The position numbers and the translations under genes were made by a program. Shown one piece after another: positions 1-7,269 of a DNA stretch of 7,830 nucleotides (position 1 is its first letter; each line of letters starts with the position of its first letter). The notes below the pieces were generated by a model. It saw only the letters and a list, made by a program, of their open reading frames with translations. It did not search any database and was not told the DNA's origin. Source of the stretch: Planctomycetaceae bacterium (lineage in GTDB: Bacteria; Planctomycetota; MHYJ01; SBBU01); NCBI GenBank assembly GCA_005239585.1, contig SBBU01000284.1, positions 1 through 7,830 on the forward strand. Reading direction: 5' to 3'.

Positions 1-4
1 AAAA

Positions 5-3000
5 ATGATATTTAAAGCGCTTTTAATAGCAATATTTATTCAAGAACCATATCCCCACTTTTTCTATGATCAAGGACGCGAACATGAGAAGAAAAAAGAC
101 TATGACAAGGCAATAGAGCGCTATAATCTGTGCCTCGATCGAGCAAAAGCCCTTTCAAATGAAGAGTATCAACTAAGGGCTCTTGTTGCCATCGCTCGCT
201 GTTATGAATCATTCGAAGAACCAAAACTAGATAGTGCCGCTGCTCAATATCAGAAGATTACAGAATCGTATCCAAAATCATCCGAGTTTCACTTTGCTAC
301 CGAAAAATTAAAGATGAAGGGGGTTGATGTATGGTTTGAAAGATTCAGAAAGTTCCTTAATACTGAATGGCGCAGAAAGACACCCCACAACATTAAACAA
401 TATAATGACAAAAAAGAGGAGATATGGGCCAAAATTTCCCCTCTAGGTAATGGCTGTGTTTACGGACTATTACATTATGTCGAGGATGATGACAAGCTTA
501 TAAAGACTTTCGCTGCGGAAAAAATAGTGCTTGTCATAGAGAAAGAAGGAATTGACACACTTTATAAACGCATATCAGAACCTGTCAGGAAAGAAGGGGC
601 TATTAAAGCCTTGGGCCATATCCTGGAAATATATAAGGAGGTCTACAAGCTAAGGCGGGAGGCAGACGAACTAAAAAAAGAGACAGAGTTGATTCCTGAC
701 ATTGGCACGGCTCAAAGAGAACCCCACAGAAAAGAATACAAAAAGAAAAATTTTGCCAAGGCAGAGCAGCTGATAGCAAAAAGCAATGAAATTAAATACA
801 AAATGCCCAACGATATAGCTTACCCACCAATAGTAGACCTACTCCTCTCAGTAGTAATCAACTTCAGAGAGCCAAATCAAACAAAGGCTGAGGCTTTTCG
901 TGCACTACAATTCATCGAAGACTTGACAGGTCCCATCGTAACGCAAATTATGGAAGGCCTTAACAGTGACGATTCTGAGATCAGAGAAGGAGCTTGCATA
1001 GCAGCAGGCGCCATGGCATTTGACGAAAAGTACCGAAAAATTGGACGTCATACCATCATAGATAGATTAATTGAAATAGTAGCACATGACCCTGAAAAGC
1101 TAGATCCTGAAGGTATTCCAAAACCAGATTTCAAAAACACGTGGGCAGTTCGCGAAAAGGCAGCAGTGACACTAGGTAATCACTTTGCAGTCAAGTCAGT
1201 ACCAACCCTGATACAGGCACTTGACGATACAAGTCCCTCTGTAAGAAAGGCGGCCTACGAAGCTCTTAAAGTCATAACCAATAAAGAGATACCATTTCAT
1301 GAGAGGGCCTCGTTAGAGAAGGACGGCCCCCCTGAAGAGTTACCCGGTAGTGATAAACTGGCGCCAGAGATGCCAGCCAGAAGAAAAGGCATCGTAGCGT
1401 ACACAGAACTTTGGAACAAAAATAAAGGAGTAGATTTCGTCCTTGAAAGGTTTTACAGGATCGCTCTAGTCTGGGAACCCTATAGGCCCGAAAAGCTTTT
1501 CCATGATGAACTCTTTTTCGAGCTTATCCAGACATCTGAGATCTATTTTCAAGAGACACCCAAGGATCCAACCGACACCACCAAAGACAAGGAAATGCCC
1601 AGAGTCATTGATGCATACAGCGAAGTAGTAAACAATCTAATAATGGAACGCGCAAAGCTCACAGTGAATAAAATCAAAGAGATACGCCGCAGGTTAATCA
1701 AAGAACTCGATTTTCTAGGAAAGCACACTACCGATATACTACAAAGGTTCATTAATGGGGCATTGTTTGAACCTGATCAGGAAAATGCCGCCCTTAGAGT
1801 CTTCGTTGCCGAATGCCTTGCTGCGTTTATCAATAAATATGGCGACACTGGTTTACTAATCCAGATACGAGACCTGCTAGGATCGACTGCCGATGGCACA
1901 CAAATCGGTTCTGCATACACCCTCTCACTTGTAAAAAATGACCTCACGACTGATGCCGAGATAAGTGCCTTGCTCCCCAAGCTCGAGAGCACCTCTAAAG
2001 CACTCAAGGAGGCAGTCCTAATCGCACTGTTATCACTCAAAAATAACAATGCTGATAAGGCCCTTGCAAATTTTATTTCCAAAGAAAAAGATATATGGCT
2101 GAAAAAACTAGCCGCAATCGCATTTGCCAAAATAGACCCAAAAGACAAAGAAGCAATAAAATTATTCGGTCAACACCTGGCAGAACTCATTTTACAGATG
2201 AAAAATAGAATTGATGTCTCTTACACTGTCAGAGAAGAGATGTGCAGGACACTGGGGAAAATAGATCCGAATGCCGCAATTGAACACCTCCTCGTCGGCT
2301 GCCTAGACACTCATCATCGCGTAAAGCGTGCAGTATCTATCGCTGTGAGAAATCTAGTCAGCAAAAATCCAGCTCTGGTTGACCAATTAAAGTCTTACCT
2401 CACAAGTGAAGGCAAGAAACTTGAAAAGTTGATCGATGATTTCCAATCAACAGATGAAAGCGTATCCAAGTCTGCACATACTGAGCTCGCAAAACTCGGA
2501 CCATTTGTAATTGAAGAAGTGGAAAAAATAATCTCGGCTCTTCAGGAAGAAGCAAAGATAAAAAAAGCAATCGAAGGGCCTCTTAAGCAACTACAAGAAC
2601 GAGCAGACAAGCTATTTGACGAGATAATGAGAAAAACAGCCGGAACAATTATTGCCTTGGCACATGCCGGGAGAGACCCATCAGGGAAAGATGCAAAAGT
2701 TTCAATTCTACAAGAACTTAATGCCTTTCAGACCTATAAACTAGATAGGGAAGAAAAGCTAAAGAACCTTGAGCAATATATAAAGACAGGGGATCTAACT
2801 GTTGATAAGAAGGTATGGGAAAAAACAGACGAAAATAAATATAATCAACAGGAACAAAGAAGATTTGCCATTGCTCGCGCCTTTGGGATCCTAAAACTTA
2901 AGACAAAACTCTCTATGGAAAATCTAATATATCTCCTAAAAGATGATTTTATTTCTGTGAGACGCGCTGCATGGGAAAGCATGAAAGAAATTCTAGGAGA

Positions 3001-3199
3001 AGATGAGGCTCTGAAAATGACACAAAAGGTAACCTCAAGGATCAAGGAAGATCCAAAGAATCCCGACAGTCCTTATAAAACGGTCGATGAAGATAAACCC
3101 TATAATCCAAGCTACCACAGAGATGATCTAATCAGGTTCTACACTGCATGGAACAGCTGGCTAGATAAGAACCAAGACAAACTCGATAAAGACAAGTAA
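5..3199 (+). CDS. Large TPR/HEAT-repeat alpha-solenoid protein, function unknown
   Basis: No enzymatic motif is visible; the protein looks like a scaffold or binding protein built of helical repeats. Residues about 20-105 resemble TPR units (DQGREHEKKKDYDKAIERY, then a second helix pair ending in YPKSSEF). HEAT-like helices follow at about 310-340, 380-425 (AVREKAAVTLG, then SVRKAAYEALKVIT), 695-710, 740-785, 815-835 and 970-998 (SVRRAAWESMKEILG). Charged, probably coiled stretches lie at about 208-265 and 835-875. The C-terminus ends in a W-rich segment (FYTAWNSWLDKN). The first residues (MIFKALLIAIFI) are hydrophobic and could be part of a signal peptide, but the ATG lies 4 bases from the window edge with no visible ribosome binding site, so the true start may be upstream. 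Stop is TAA. The reading frame is intact throughout. Export to the cell envelope is only a guess. The repeat assignment is firm; the role is unknown. Confidence 0.85.
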   Translation: MIFKALLIAIFIQEPYPHFFYDQGREHEKKKDYDKAIERYNLCLDRAKALSNEEYQLRALVAIARCYESFEEPKLDSAAAQYQKITESYPKSSEFHFATEKLKMKGVDVWFERFRKFLNTEWRRKTPHNIKQYNDKKEEIWAKISPLGNGCVYGLLHYVEDDDKLIKTFAAEKIVLVIEKEGIDTLYKRISEPVRKEGAIKALGHILEIYKEVYKLRREADELKKETELIPDIGTAQREPHRKEYKKKNFAKAEQLIAKSNEIKYKMPNDIAYPPIVDLLLSVVINFREPNQTKAEAFRALQFIEDLTGPIVTQIMEGLNSDDSEIREGACIAAGAMAFDEKYRKIGRHTIIDRLIEIVAHDPEKLDPEGIPKPDFKNTWAVREKAAVTLGNHFAVKSVPTLIQALDDTSPSVRKAAYEALKVITNKEIPFHERASLEKDGPPEELPGSDKLAPEMPARRKGIVAYTELWNKNKGVDFVLERFYRIALVWEPYRPEKLFHDELFFELIQTSEIYFQETPKDPTDTTKDKEMPRVIDAYSEVVNNLIMERAKLTVNKIKEIRRRLIKELDFLGKHTTDILQRFINGALFEPDQENAALRVFVAECLAAFINKYGDTGLLIQIRDLLGSTADGTQIGSAYTLSLVKNDLTTDAEISALLPKLESTSKALKEAVLIALLSLKNNNADKALANFISKEKDIWLKKLAAIAFAKIDPKDKEAIKLFGQHLAELILQMKNRIDVSYTVREEMCRTLGKIDPNAAIEHLLVGCLDTHHRVKRAVSIAVRNLVSKNPALVDQLKSYLTSEGKKLEKLIDDFQSTDESVSKSAHTELAKLGPFVIEEVEKIISALQEEAKIKKAIEGPLKQLQERADKLFDEIMRKTAGTIIALAHAGRDPSGKDAKVSILQELNAFQTYKLDREEKLKNLEQYIKTGDLTVDKKVWEKTDENKYNQQEQRRFAIARAFGILKLKTKLSMENLIYLLKDDFISVRRAAWESMKEILGEDEALKMTQKVTSRIKEDPKNPDSPYKTVDEDKPYNPSYHRDDLIRFYTAWNSWLDKNQDKLDKDK

Positions 3200-3207
3200 C
3201 TCCATCC

Positions 3208-3246
3208 ATACACAAAGGACTTTGAATTCATCCATGTCTTGTGTAT
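3208..3246. repeat. Inverted repeat upstream of rimO
   Basis: ATACACAA at 3208-3215 is exactly complementary to TTGTGTAT at 3239-3246. A further GAC/GTC pair lies inside (3218-3220 with 3236-3238) after a 2-base bulge, leaving a 15-base loop. It begins 9 bases after the HEAT gene stop. No T-run follows, so it is not a typical intrinsic terminator. It surrounds the candidate -35 box of rimO and its right arm runs into the -10 box, so it could be an operator or an mRNA-end hairpin. This is sequence observation only; function is inferred. Confidence 0.45.
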
Positions 3247-3249
3247 ATT
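3222..3249 (+). promoter_or_regulatory. Candidate sigma-70-type promoter for rimO-pgsA
   Basis: TTGAAT (3222-3227) and TATATT (3244-3249) are separated by 16 bases and match 4/6 and 5/6 of the consensus. Transcription would begin near 3256, giving a leader of about 15 bases that still contains the AAGGA ribosome binding site. In AT-rich DNA such matches arise by chance, so this is tentative. rimO could instead be read through from the HEAT gene, 71 bases upstream. Confidence 0.3.
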
Positions 3250-3257
3250 ATCTCTTC

Positions 3258-3262
3258 AAGGA
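3258..3262 (+). promoter_or_regulatory. Ribosome binding site that sets the rimO start
   Basis: AAGGA lies 8 bases before the ATG at 3271. The alternative in-frame GTG at 3241 has its nearest purine-rich match (AAAGGA, 3214-3219) 21 bases away, too far for normal initiation. The ATG at 3271 is therefore preferred, giving 458 residues. Confidence 0.7.
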
Positions 3263-3270
3263 TTTTAAAG

Positions 3271-4647
3271 ATGCCTAAAGATACAACCACAGAAACTAAT
3301 AATCCCCAATTAGATATATCAAATGTGCCAAAGGTCTCATTCATCAGTCTTGGCTGTCCAAAGAATTTGGTAGATTCAGAGGTAATGCTTGGTCAATTAG
3401 CTCAAGAAGGTTTCTTTATCTGTGAAGACCATGAAGATGCAGATCTCATAGTTATCAATACTTGCGGGTTTCTTCAGACTGCAAAAAACGAGGGCTTGAA
3501 CGTTATAAATCAAGCACTTGACCTCAAAAAATCTGGAAAGGTCAAGGGCGTCATAGTTGCCGGCTGCCTCCCCCAGAGATATCCAGATCTCGAATATGGA
3601 GACGTGGACGCTGTGTCTGGCGTGACAGAAAGATCACGCATTGCAGAGATATGCAAACAGGTGTTAAGCGGCCAAGGCTCATCTCACTCGAATCTCGTCA
3701 ATCAAAGCTATCCTAAATATGAGATAGATCGAGATAGGCTAAGAATCACACCACGTCACTATGCATATCTTAGGGTTGCTGAAGGGTGCAACCATACATG
3801 CAGTTTCTGCATAATACCGCAGATCCGTGGACGTTTCAGATCAAAACCAATTGAAGAACTCGTAAAAGAGGCTGAAGAGTTGGCATCAAGTGGTGCAAAA
3901 GAACTCAACTTGATAGCCCAAGACACGACAGAGTATGGACTAGATATATATCGAAGACTTGCTCTACCTGACCTGATAAATGAATTAGCCCTAGTCTCCG
4001 GTATTAGATGGATTAGACTTTTATACTGTTATCCAACCCTCATGACAGATCGATTGATAGAAACAATGGCCACCAATGAAAAGGTAGTTAAATACATAGA
4101 TATGCCTATTCAACATACGAGTGAAAGAATGCTGCGTTTGATGAGAAGAGGAATTACCGAGTCAAGGCAGCGCTCTCTGATAGAAAAGCTTCGGTCCAGA
4201 ATCCCAAATATCTTCATAAGGACTACTTTGATCGTCGGTTTCCCCGGTGAGACAGAAGAAGACTTTGAACAACTCGTAGAAGATGTTAAAAACCTAAGAT
4301 TTGAGCGGCTAGGTACCTTCATGTATTCCAGAGAAGAAGGGACAACGGCAGACACAATGAACGATCATATTCCTGAACAAGTCAAAGTAGAACGATACAG
4401 CAGAATTATGCAGCTACAGCAGGAAATAGTGATACAAACATCTAAAATGCTTGTGGGAAAAGAAATACAAGTAATCATAGACGGAAAAGATGGCAAATAC
4501 CTTAAAGGAAGATCTTATGGCGATGCCCCAGATGTAGACTGCTGTGTATACATAAAATCGAACAACAACCGAAATATTCAGATCGGAGAGATTGTAACTT
4601 CAAAGATAACAGGTTTTAAAGGCTATGACCTTGTTGGGGTTGCATAA
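3271..4647 (+). CDS. rimO: Ribosomal protein S12 methylthiotransferase RimO
   Basis: RimO is a cytoplasmic radical-SAM enzyme that adds a methylthio group to a conserved aspartate of ribosomal protein S12. Counting from the ATG at 3271, the N-terminal UPF0004 domain carries cluster cysteines C29, C65 and C99. Its signature SLGCPKNLVDSE separates RimO from the tRNA enzyme MiaB. The radical-SAM core has the CxxxCxxC motif at C173, C177 and C180 (EGCNHTCSFCIIPQIRGRFRS). A TRAM domain at about 390-458 includes GRSYGDAPDVD, typical of RimO. The length of 458 residues is normal for the family. The first 20 residues are a polar extension before the domain. All expected cysteines are present, so an active enzyme is predicted. 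pgsA begins at the base after the TAA stop, which implies co-transcription and probably translational coupling. Confidence 0.96.
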   Translation: MPKDTTTETNNPQLDISNVPKVSFISLGCPKNLVDSEVMLGQLAQEGFFICEDHEDADLIVINTCGFLQTAKNEGLNVINQALDLKKSGKVKGVIVAGCLPQRYPDLEYGDVDAVSGVTERSRIAEICKQVLSGQGSSHSNLVNQSYPKYEIDRDRLRITPRHYAYLRVAEGCNHTCSFCIIPQIRGRFRSKPIEELVKEAEELASSGAKELNLIAQDTTEYGLDIYRRLALPDLINELALVSGIRWIRLLYCYPTLMTDRLIETMATNEKVVKYIDMPIQHTSERMLRLMRRGITESRQRSLIEKLRSRIPNIFIRTTLIVGFPGETEEDFEQLVEDVKNLRFERLGTFMYSREEGTTADTMNDHIPEQVKVERYSRIMQLQQEIVIQTSKMLVGKEIQVIIDGKDGKYLKGRSYGDAPDVDCCVYIKSNNNRNIQIGEIVTSKITGFKGYDLVGVA

Positions 4648-5184
4648 TTGATAGCTGGAATTCCCTTAACACTCCCAAATCAGATCACTCTTTTGAGGTT
4701 GATTCTCGCCCTCCCCTATTTTGTCTGTCTGCATCTTCACTCGTTTACACCCGCGATAATCCTTTTTGTTATAATGGGAATTTCTGACATCATCGATGGA
4801 TTAGTAGCACGAAATCTTGGACTGGTTACAAAGGCTGGGGCACTACTCGACCCACTAGTTGACAAGGTCATCGTCATAGGTTCGCTAGTCTATTTCATAG
4901 CAACCATTCCAATGTCTAACATCATTGTACCCTGGATTGTACTTGTCGTAATATTACGTGAACTTTTAATCACAGAACTCAGGTCTTTGGGTTCTGTTCA
5001 TGGGGCCAACATGTGGGGCAAGCTAAAAACACTTGGTCAGAACTTGTGTGTCATATCTCTTCTTTTTCTCCCTTTTTATCCCCAAATCGAACAGGCTGTT
5101 GTTGCACTGGTTTATGTCATGGTTGCTTTGACTATTTTGTCAGGTATAATTTACCTACTTGAGGCTGGAACTAGCAGGCAATAG
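4648..5184 (+). CDS. pgsA: CDP-diacylglycerol--glycerol-3-phosphate 3-phosphatidyltransferase
   Basis: PgsA is a membrane enzyme that makes phosphatidylglycerol phosphate from CDP-diacylglycerol and glycerol 3-phosphate, the committed step to phosphatidylglycerol and cardiolipin. The CDP-alcohol phosphatidyltransferase motif D-x2-D-G-x2-A-R-x8-G-x3-D-x3-D is complete, with D47, D50, G51, A54, R55, G64, D68 and D72. The N-terminal LPNQITLLRL is typical of PgsA and favours it over phosphatidylserine or cardiolipin synthases of the same fold. Several hydrophobic segments follow (about 18-43, 74-105, 131-171). The length of 178 residues is usual. The start is a TTG immediately after the rimO TAA stop; there is no in-frame ATG before the conserved N-terminal motif. 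Only a weak G-rich stretch (GGGG, 4636-4639) precedes it, so initiation probably relies on ribosomes finishing rimO. The product family is secure; the exact substrate is inferred. Confidence 0.92.
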   Translation: MIAGIPLTLPNQITLLRLILALPYFVCLHLHSFTPAIILFVIMGISDIIDGLVARNLGLVTKAGALLDPLVDKVIVIGSLVYFIATIPMSNIIVPWIVLVVILRELLITELRSLGSVHGANMWGKLKTLGQNLCVISLLFLPFYPQIEQAVVALVYVMVALTILSGIIYLLEAGTSRQ

Positions 5185-5202
5185 TTGCTACACATCCCGT
5201 TC

Positions 5203-5230
5203 TTGTTAAAATTGAACAGGATTATAAAAT
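5203..5230 (+). promoter_or_regulatory. Weak candidate promoter before the phosphatase-kinase-antagonist genes
   Basis: TTGTTA (5203-5208) and TAAAAT (5225-5230) are 16 bases apart and match 4/6 and 5/6 of the sigma-70 consensus. An overlapping alternative is TTGAAC (5212-5217) with TTAAAT (5235-5240), spacing 17. Both lie in the 65-base gap after pgsA, the only place in the window where a promoter for the signalling genes would be expected. An imperfect hairpin (TCCCGTTC 5195-5202 with GAACAGGA 5214-5221, one mismatch) overlaps it; it has no T-run directly after it and is a poor terminator. Confidence 0.25.
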
Positions 5231-5249
5231 TAGGTTAAATTTTTACGAC

Positions 5250-6824
5250 ATGGAAGTTAGAAAAGGTATCCCACACCATGCTAAAGGTGCCTCCCAACCA
5301 CACCATATGCCAAGAAAGATACTCACATTTCGTCGTATTGGATTTCCGTTATTCGCAAAAATATCCCTTGCTTGTCTCCTTGTAACATTAATCACAACAG
5401 GCCTGATTTTTGGCTCCGTAACTCATACAACGGTAAACACCCTTAATGAAGAGATAGACAACAAGGGAATTAAACTGATACAGACTCTTTCATCACTAGA
5501 TCCAAATACATGGATTAACATGATACAAGCCAAGCCTGCAAAGCCTCCTTTCGCAGGTCTTGAGAAAGATCTTGGTTTAAAAATTATCGCTGTTCAACAA
5601 GGAGCAAACTTTGTATCAAATGTAGATGATCAAAAAATGCGCAGTTTAATAACATCTCCCAGGACGCGCGCAAGGATATATGAGCCCGGGCCCGGCCAAA
5701 TTGAGTGTGGCGACATGCCCTACGAAAGCGAAGCGGTAAGGGTGTTCTGGAAAGATGTCGAGACTCCTCAAGGCAAATTAAAATTCTGGGTCACTTTTTC
5801 CAAGGAACATATAGCCAAAACACAGCAGCAAATCATCATGACAATTCTGTACCTAGCTGGAGCTGCAATCCTAATCGGAATTATCATTGCCCTATTAATC
5901 TCTTCAATAATCACAAAGCCCGTAAAAACATTGATGAATGATATTAACATTGTCTCATCAGGAAACCTCGCATACCAGGCCCGTATTACGAGCACAGATG
6001 AGATAGGAGTGCTCGCACAAACATTTAACAAAATGACAAGATTGCTAAAATTGGCCCACGAAAATGAGCTTACTCAGATATCAATGCAAAATGAACTTCA
6101 GATAGCAAGACAAATTCAGGATAACCTGCTGCCCAAAGACCACTTTCGCATACTCGGTTATGACAACCATGCGCTATACAGAGCGAGTAAAGAAGTAAGC
6201 GGGGATTATTATGACTTTCTGCAGATAAGTGATAATCTCATTGGAATAGTAGTAGCTGATGTCTCCGGAAAAGGAGTACCTGCCTCGATTGTCATGTCTA
6301 TGACAAGGGCATTTCTCAGAATGGAAGCCACACGCAATACATCCCCGGTTAGCACACTCATTCAGGTAAACAAACTCCTATCCCGAGACATGAAAAAAGG
6401 AATGTTTGTAACGGCATGCTATATGATTTTAGATTTATCAACCCATAGACTGACGATAGCAAGTGCAGGACATAATCCTATCGTTATTTGGAAAGCTCAG
6501 TCAAAATCTGTTGAACTCTCTAATGCAAGCGGAATGGCACTTGGATTTAATTCAGGACCTTTATTTGAACACTCATTAAATGAAGTTAAAATACAACTTG
6601 CACGCGGCGATAGGATCGTGGCCTATACTGATGGGGTCACGGAGCAAATGGACAGATCAAAACACATGTTCGGCATGAAAAAGCTTTGCATGGGAGTACA
6701 AAGGCTAGCTGCACAGAACTCTGAATTAGTTATTAAAGGTATTGTAAACTATCTTGATGAACACAGAAACGATGAGGCCCAAAATGACGATATTACAATA
6801 GTGACCTTTAGAAGAGCACAATGA
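5250..6824 (+). CDS. RsbU-type membrane sensor PP2C (SpoIIE) serine phosphatase with HAMP domain
   Basis: This is probably the sensor-phosphatase of the partner-switching relay, removing phosphate from the STAS protein encoded two genes downstream. Order of parts: a basic N-terminus; membrane helix at about 34-57; extracytoplasmic region about 58-194; second helix about 195-220; HAMP about 218-270 with P224 and DEIG at 250-253; a short linker helix with ARQIQDNLLP (286-295), typical of RsbU/SpoIIE proteins; then the PP2C domain to 524. Metal-binding motifs are all visible: SGDYYDF with D319 and D322, ADVSGKG with D337, AGHNP at 406-410, YTDG with D461, and NDD at 512-514. VSGDYYDF has Ser where many relatives have Gly. 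The start is uncertain: ATG 5250 has no clear ribosome binding site, and ATG 5307 (residue 20) would leave a basic tail straight before the first helix. The stop overlaps the next start as ATGA. Confidence 0.93.
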   Translation: MEVRKGIPHHAKGASQPHHMPRKILTFRRIGFPLFAKISLACLLVTLITTGLIFGSVTHTTVNTLNEEIDNKGIKLIQTLSSLDPNTWINMIQAKPAKPPFAGLEKDLGLKIIAVQQGANFVSNVDDQKMRSLITSPRTRARIYEPGPGQIECGDMPYESEAVRVFWKDVETPQGKLKFWVTFSKEHIAKTQQQIIMTILYLAGAAILIGIIIALLISSIITKPVKTLMNDINIVSSGNLAYQARITSTDEIGVLAQTFNKMTRLLKLAHENELTQISMQNELQIARQIQDNLLPKDHFRILGYDNHALYRASKEVSGDYYDFLQISDNLIGIVVADVSGKGVPASIVMSMTRAFLRMEATRNTSPVSTLIQVNKLLSRDMKKGMFVTACYMILDLSTHRLTIASAGHNPIVIWKAQSKSVELSNASGMALGFNSGPLFEHSLNEVKIQLARGDRIVAYTDGVTEQMDRSKHMFGMKKLCMGVQRLAAQNSELVIKGIVNYLDEHRNDEAQNDDITIVTFRRAQ

Positions 6825-7249
6825 CAGTTACTAAAGACAGGTTGGTTATAGTAAACGATACCAAGCAACTAACAGTTGTACGTAACTTTATCTCTGATAT
6901 CATAAAAAAACACAAACCTGTCTCGCCGCAGGAAAATAAAATAATACTTGCCACTGATGAAGCTGTTACAAATGTGATTGAACACGGATATAATAGAGAA
7001 GAGAAAGGCACAATAGAAATCGAGGTGGAGTGCAGTGATACGATGTGCAAAGTCATAATCCGCGATGAAGGTAAATTCTATAATCCAAACAACCATCCAG
7101 ATATCAATATAACCCAACACGTAGAAGAGGGCAAAACAAGGGGTTTAGGCGTATTTCTGATGCGTCAGGTAATGGATGAAGTTAAATATAAGTACCACAA
7201 AGGTACAAAAAATGAATTGACTTTGATAAAATATGTTGGTAGAAGTTAA
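6821..7249 (+). CDS. RsbW/SpoIIAB-like anti-sigma (serine-protein) kinase
   Basis: This is a small cytoplasmic GHKL-fold ATPase of 142 residues, the usual size for RsbW-type kinases, which phosphorylate a STAS antagonist and bind a target such as a sigma factor. The N box is ATDEAVTNVIEHGYN, with catalytic base E47 and Mg-coordinating N51. The G1 box is RDEGKFYNP (D82, G84) and the G2 box is RGLGVFLMRQVMDEVKY (G108, G110). The terminal strand NELTLIKYV is typical. There is no histidine phosphoacceptor domain, which argues against a two-component sensor kinase. Its ATG overlaps the phosphatase stop (ATGA), with a weak AGAAG at 6810-6814 upstream, so translation is probably coupled. Intact motifs predict an active kinase. 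Whether it controls a sigma factor or another target cannot be seen, since no partner gene is present. Confidence 0.92.
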   Translation: MTVTKDRLVIVNDTKQLTVVRNFISDIIKKHKPVSPQENKIILATDEAVTNVIEHGYNREEKGTIEIEVECSDTMCKVIIRDEGKFYNPNNHPDINITQHVEEGKTRGLGVFLMRQVMDEVKYKYHKGTKNELTLIKYVGRS

Positions 7250-7255
7250 CCCAAA

Positions 7256-7260
7256 CAGGA
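7256..7260 (+). promoter_or_regulatory. Ribosome binding site of the STAS gene
   Basis: CAGGA lies 9 bases before the ATG at 7270, inside the 20-base gap after the kinase stop. It gives the STAS gene its own initiation site, unlike the kinase gene, which overlaps its upstream neighbour. This may help supply antagonist in excess over kinase. Confidence 0.55.
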
Positions 7261-7269
7261 ACAAAGAAT

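Noticed and set aside
1777..2148. Antisense open frame of 123 codons within the HEAT gene
   Set aside because: It lies wholly inside the well-supported HEAT-repeat gene; its Ser/Leu/Ala-rich translation is what antisense reading of such codons gives, and it has no family motif.
3241..3270. Upstream GTG start at 3241 that would add 10 residues to RimO
   Set aside because: No ribosome binding site at a workable distance; the ATG at 3271 has AAGGA 8 bases upstream, and the extra residues are not part of the UPF0004 domain.
3234..3278. Short leader ORF (MSCVYYLFKDFKDA) overlapping the rimO start
   Set aside because: Its nearest purine-rich match (AAAGGA, 3214-3219) is 14 bases away, it overlaps the inverted repeat and promoter boxes, and nothing suggests a regulatory codon run.
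5195..5221. Possible terminator after pgsA
   Set aside because: The 8-bp stem has a mismatch and an 11-base AT-rich loop, and no T-run follows directly.
5278..5385. Out-of-frame ATG with AGAAAAGG upstream (5259-5266) near the phosphatase start
   Set aside because: The frame closes after about 35 codons with no domain, while the phosphatase frame carries the membrane helix and all later domains. It is noted only because it makes the phosphatase start less certain.
5705..5941. Second + strand open frame of 78 codons inside the phosphatase gene
   Set aside because: It is a shifted frame of the phosphatase sensor and HAMP region with no recognisable domain.
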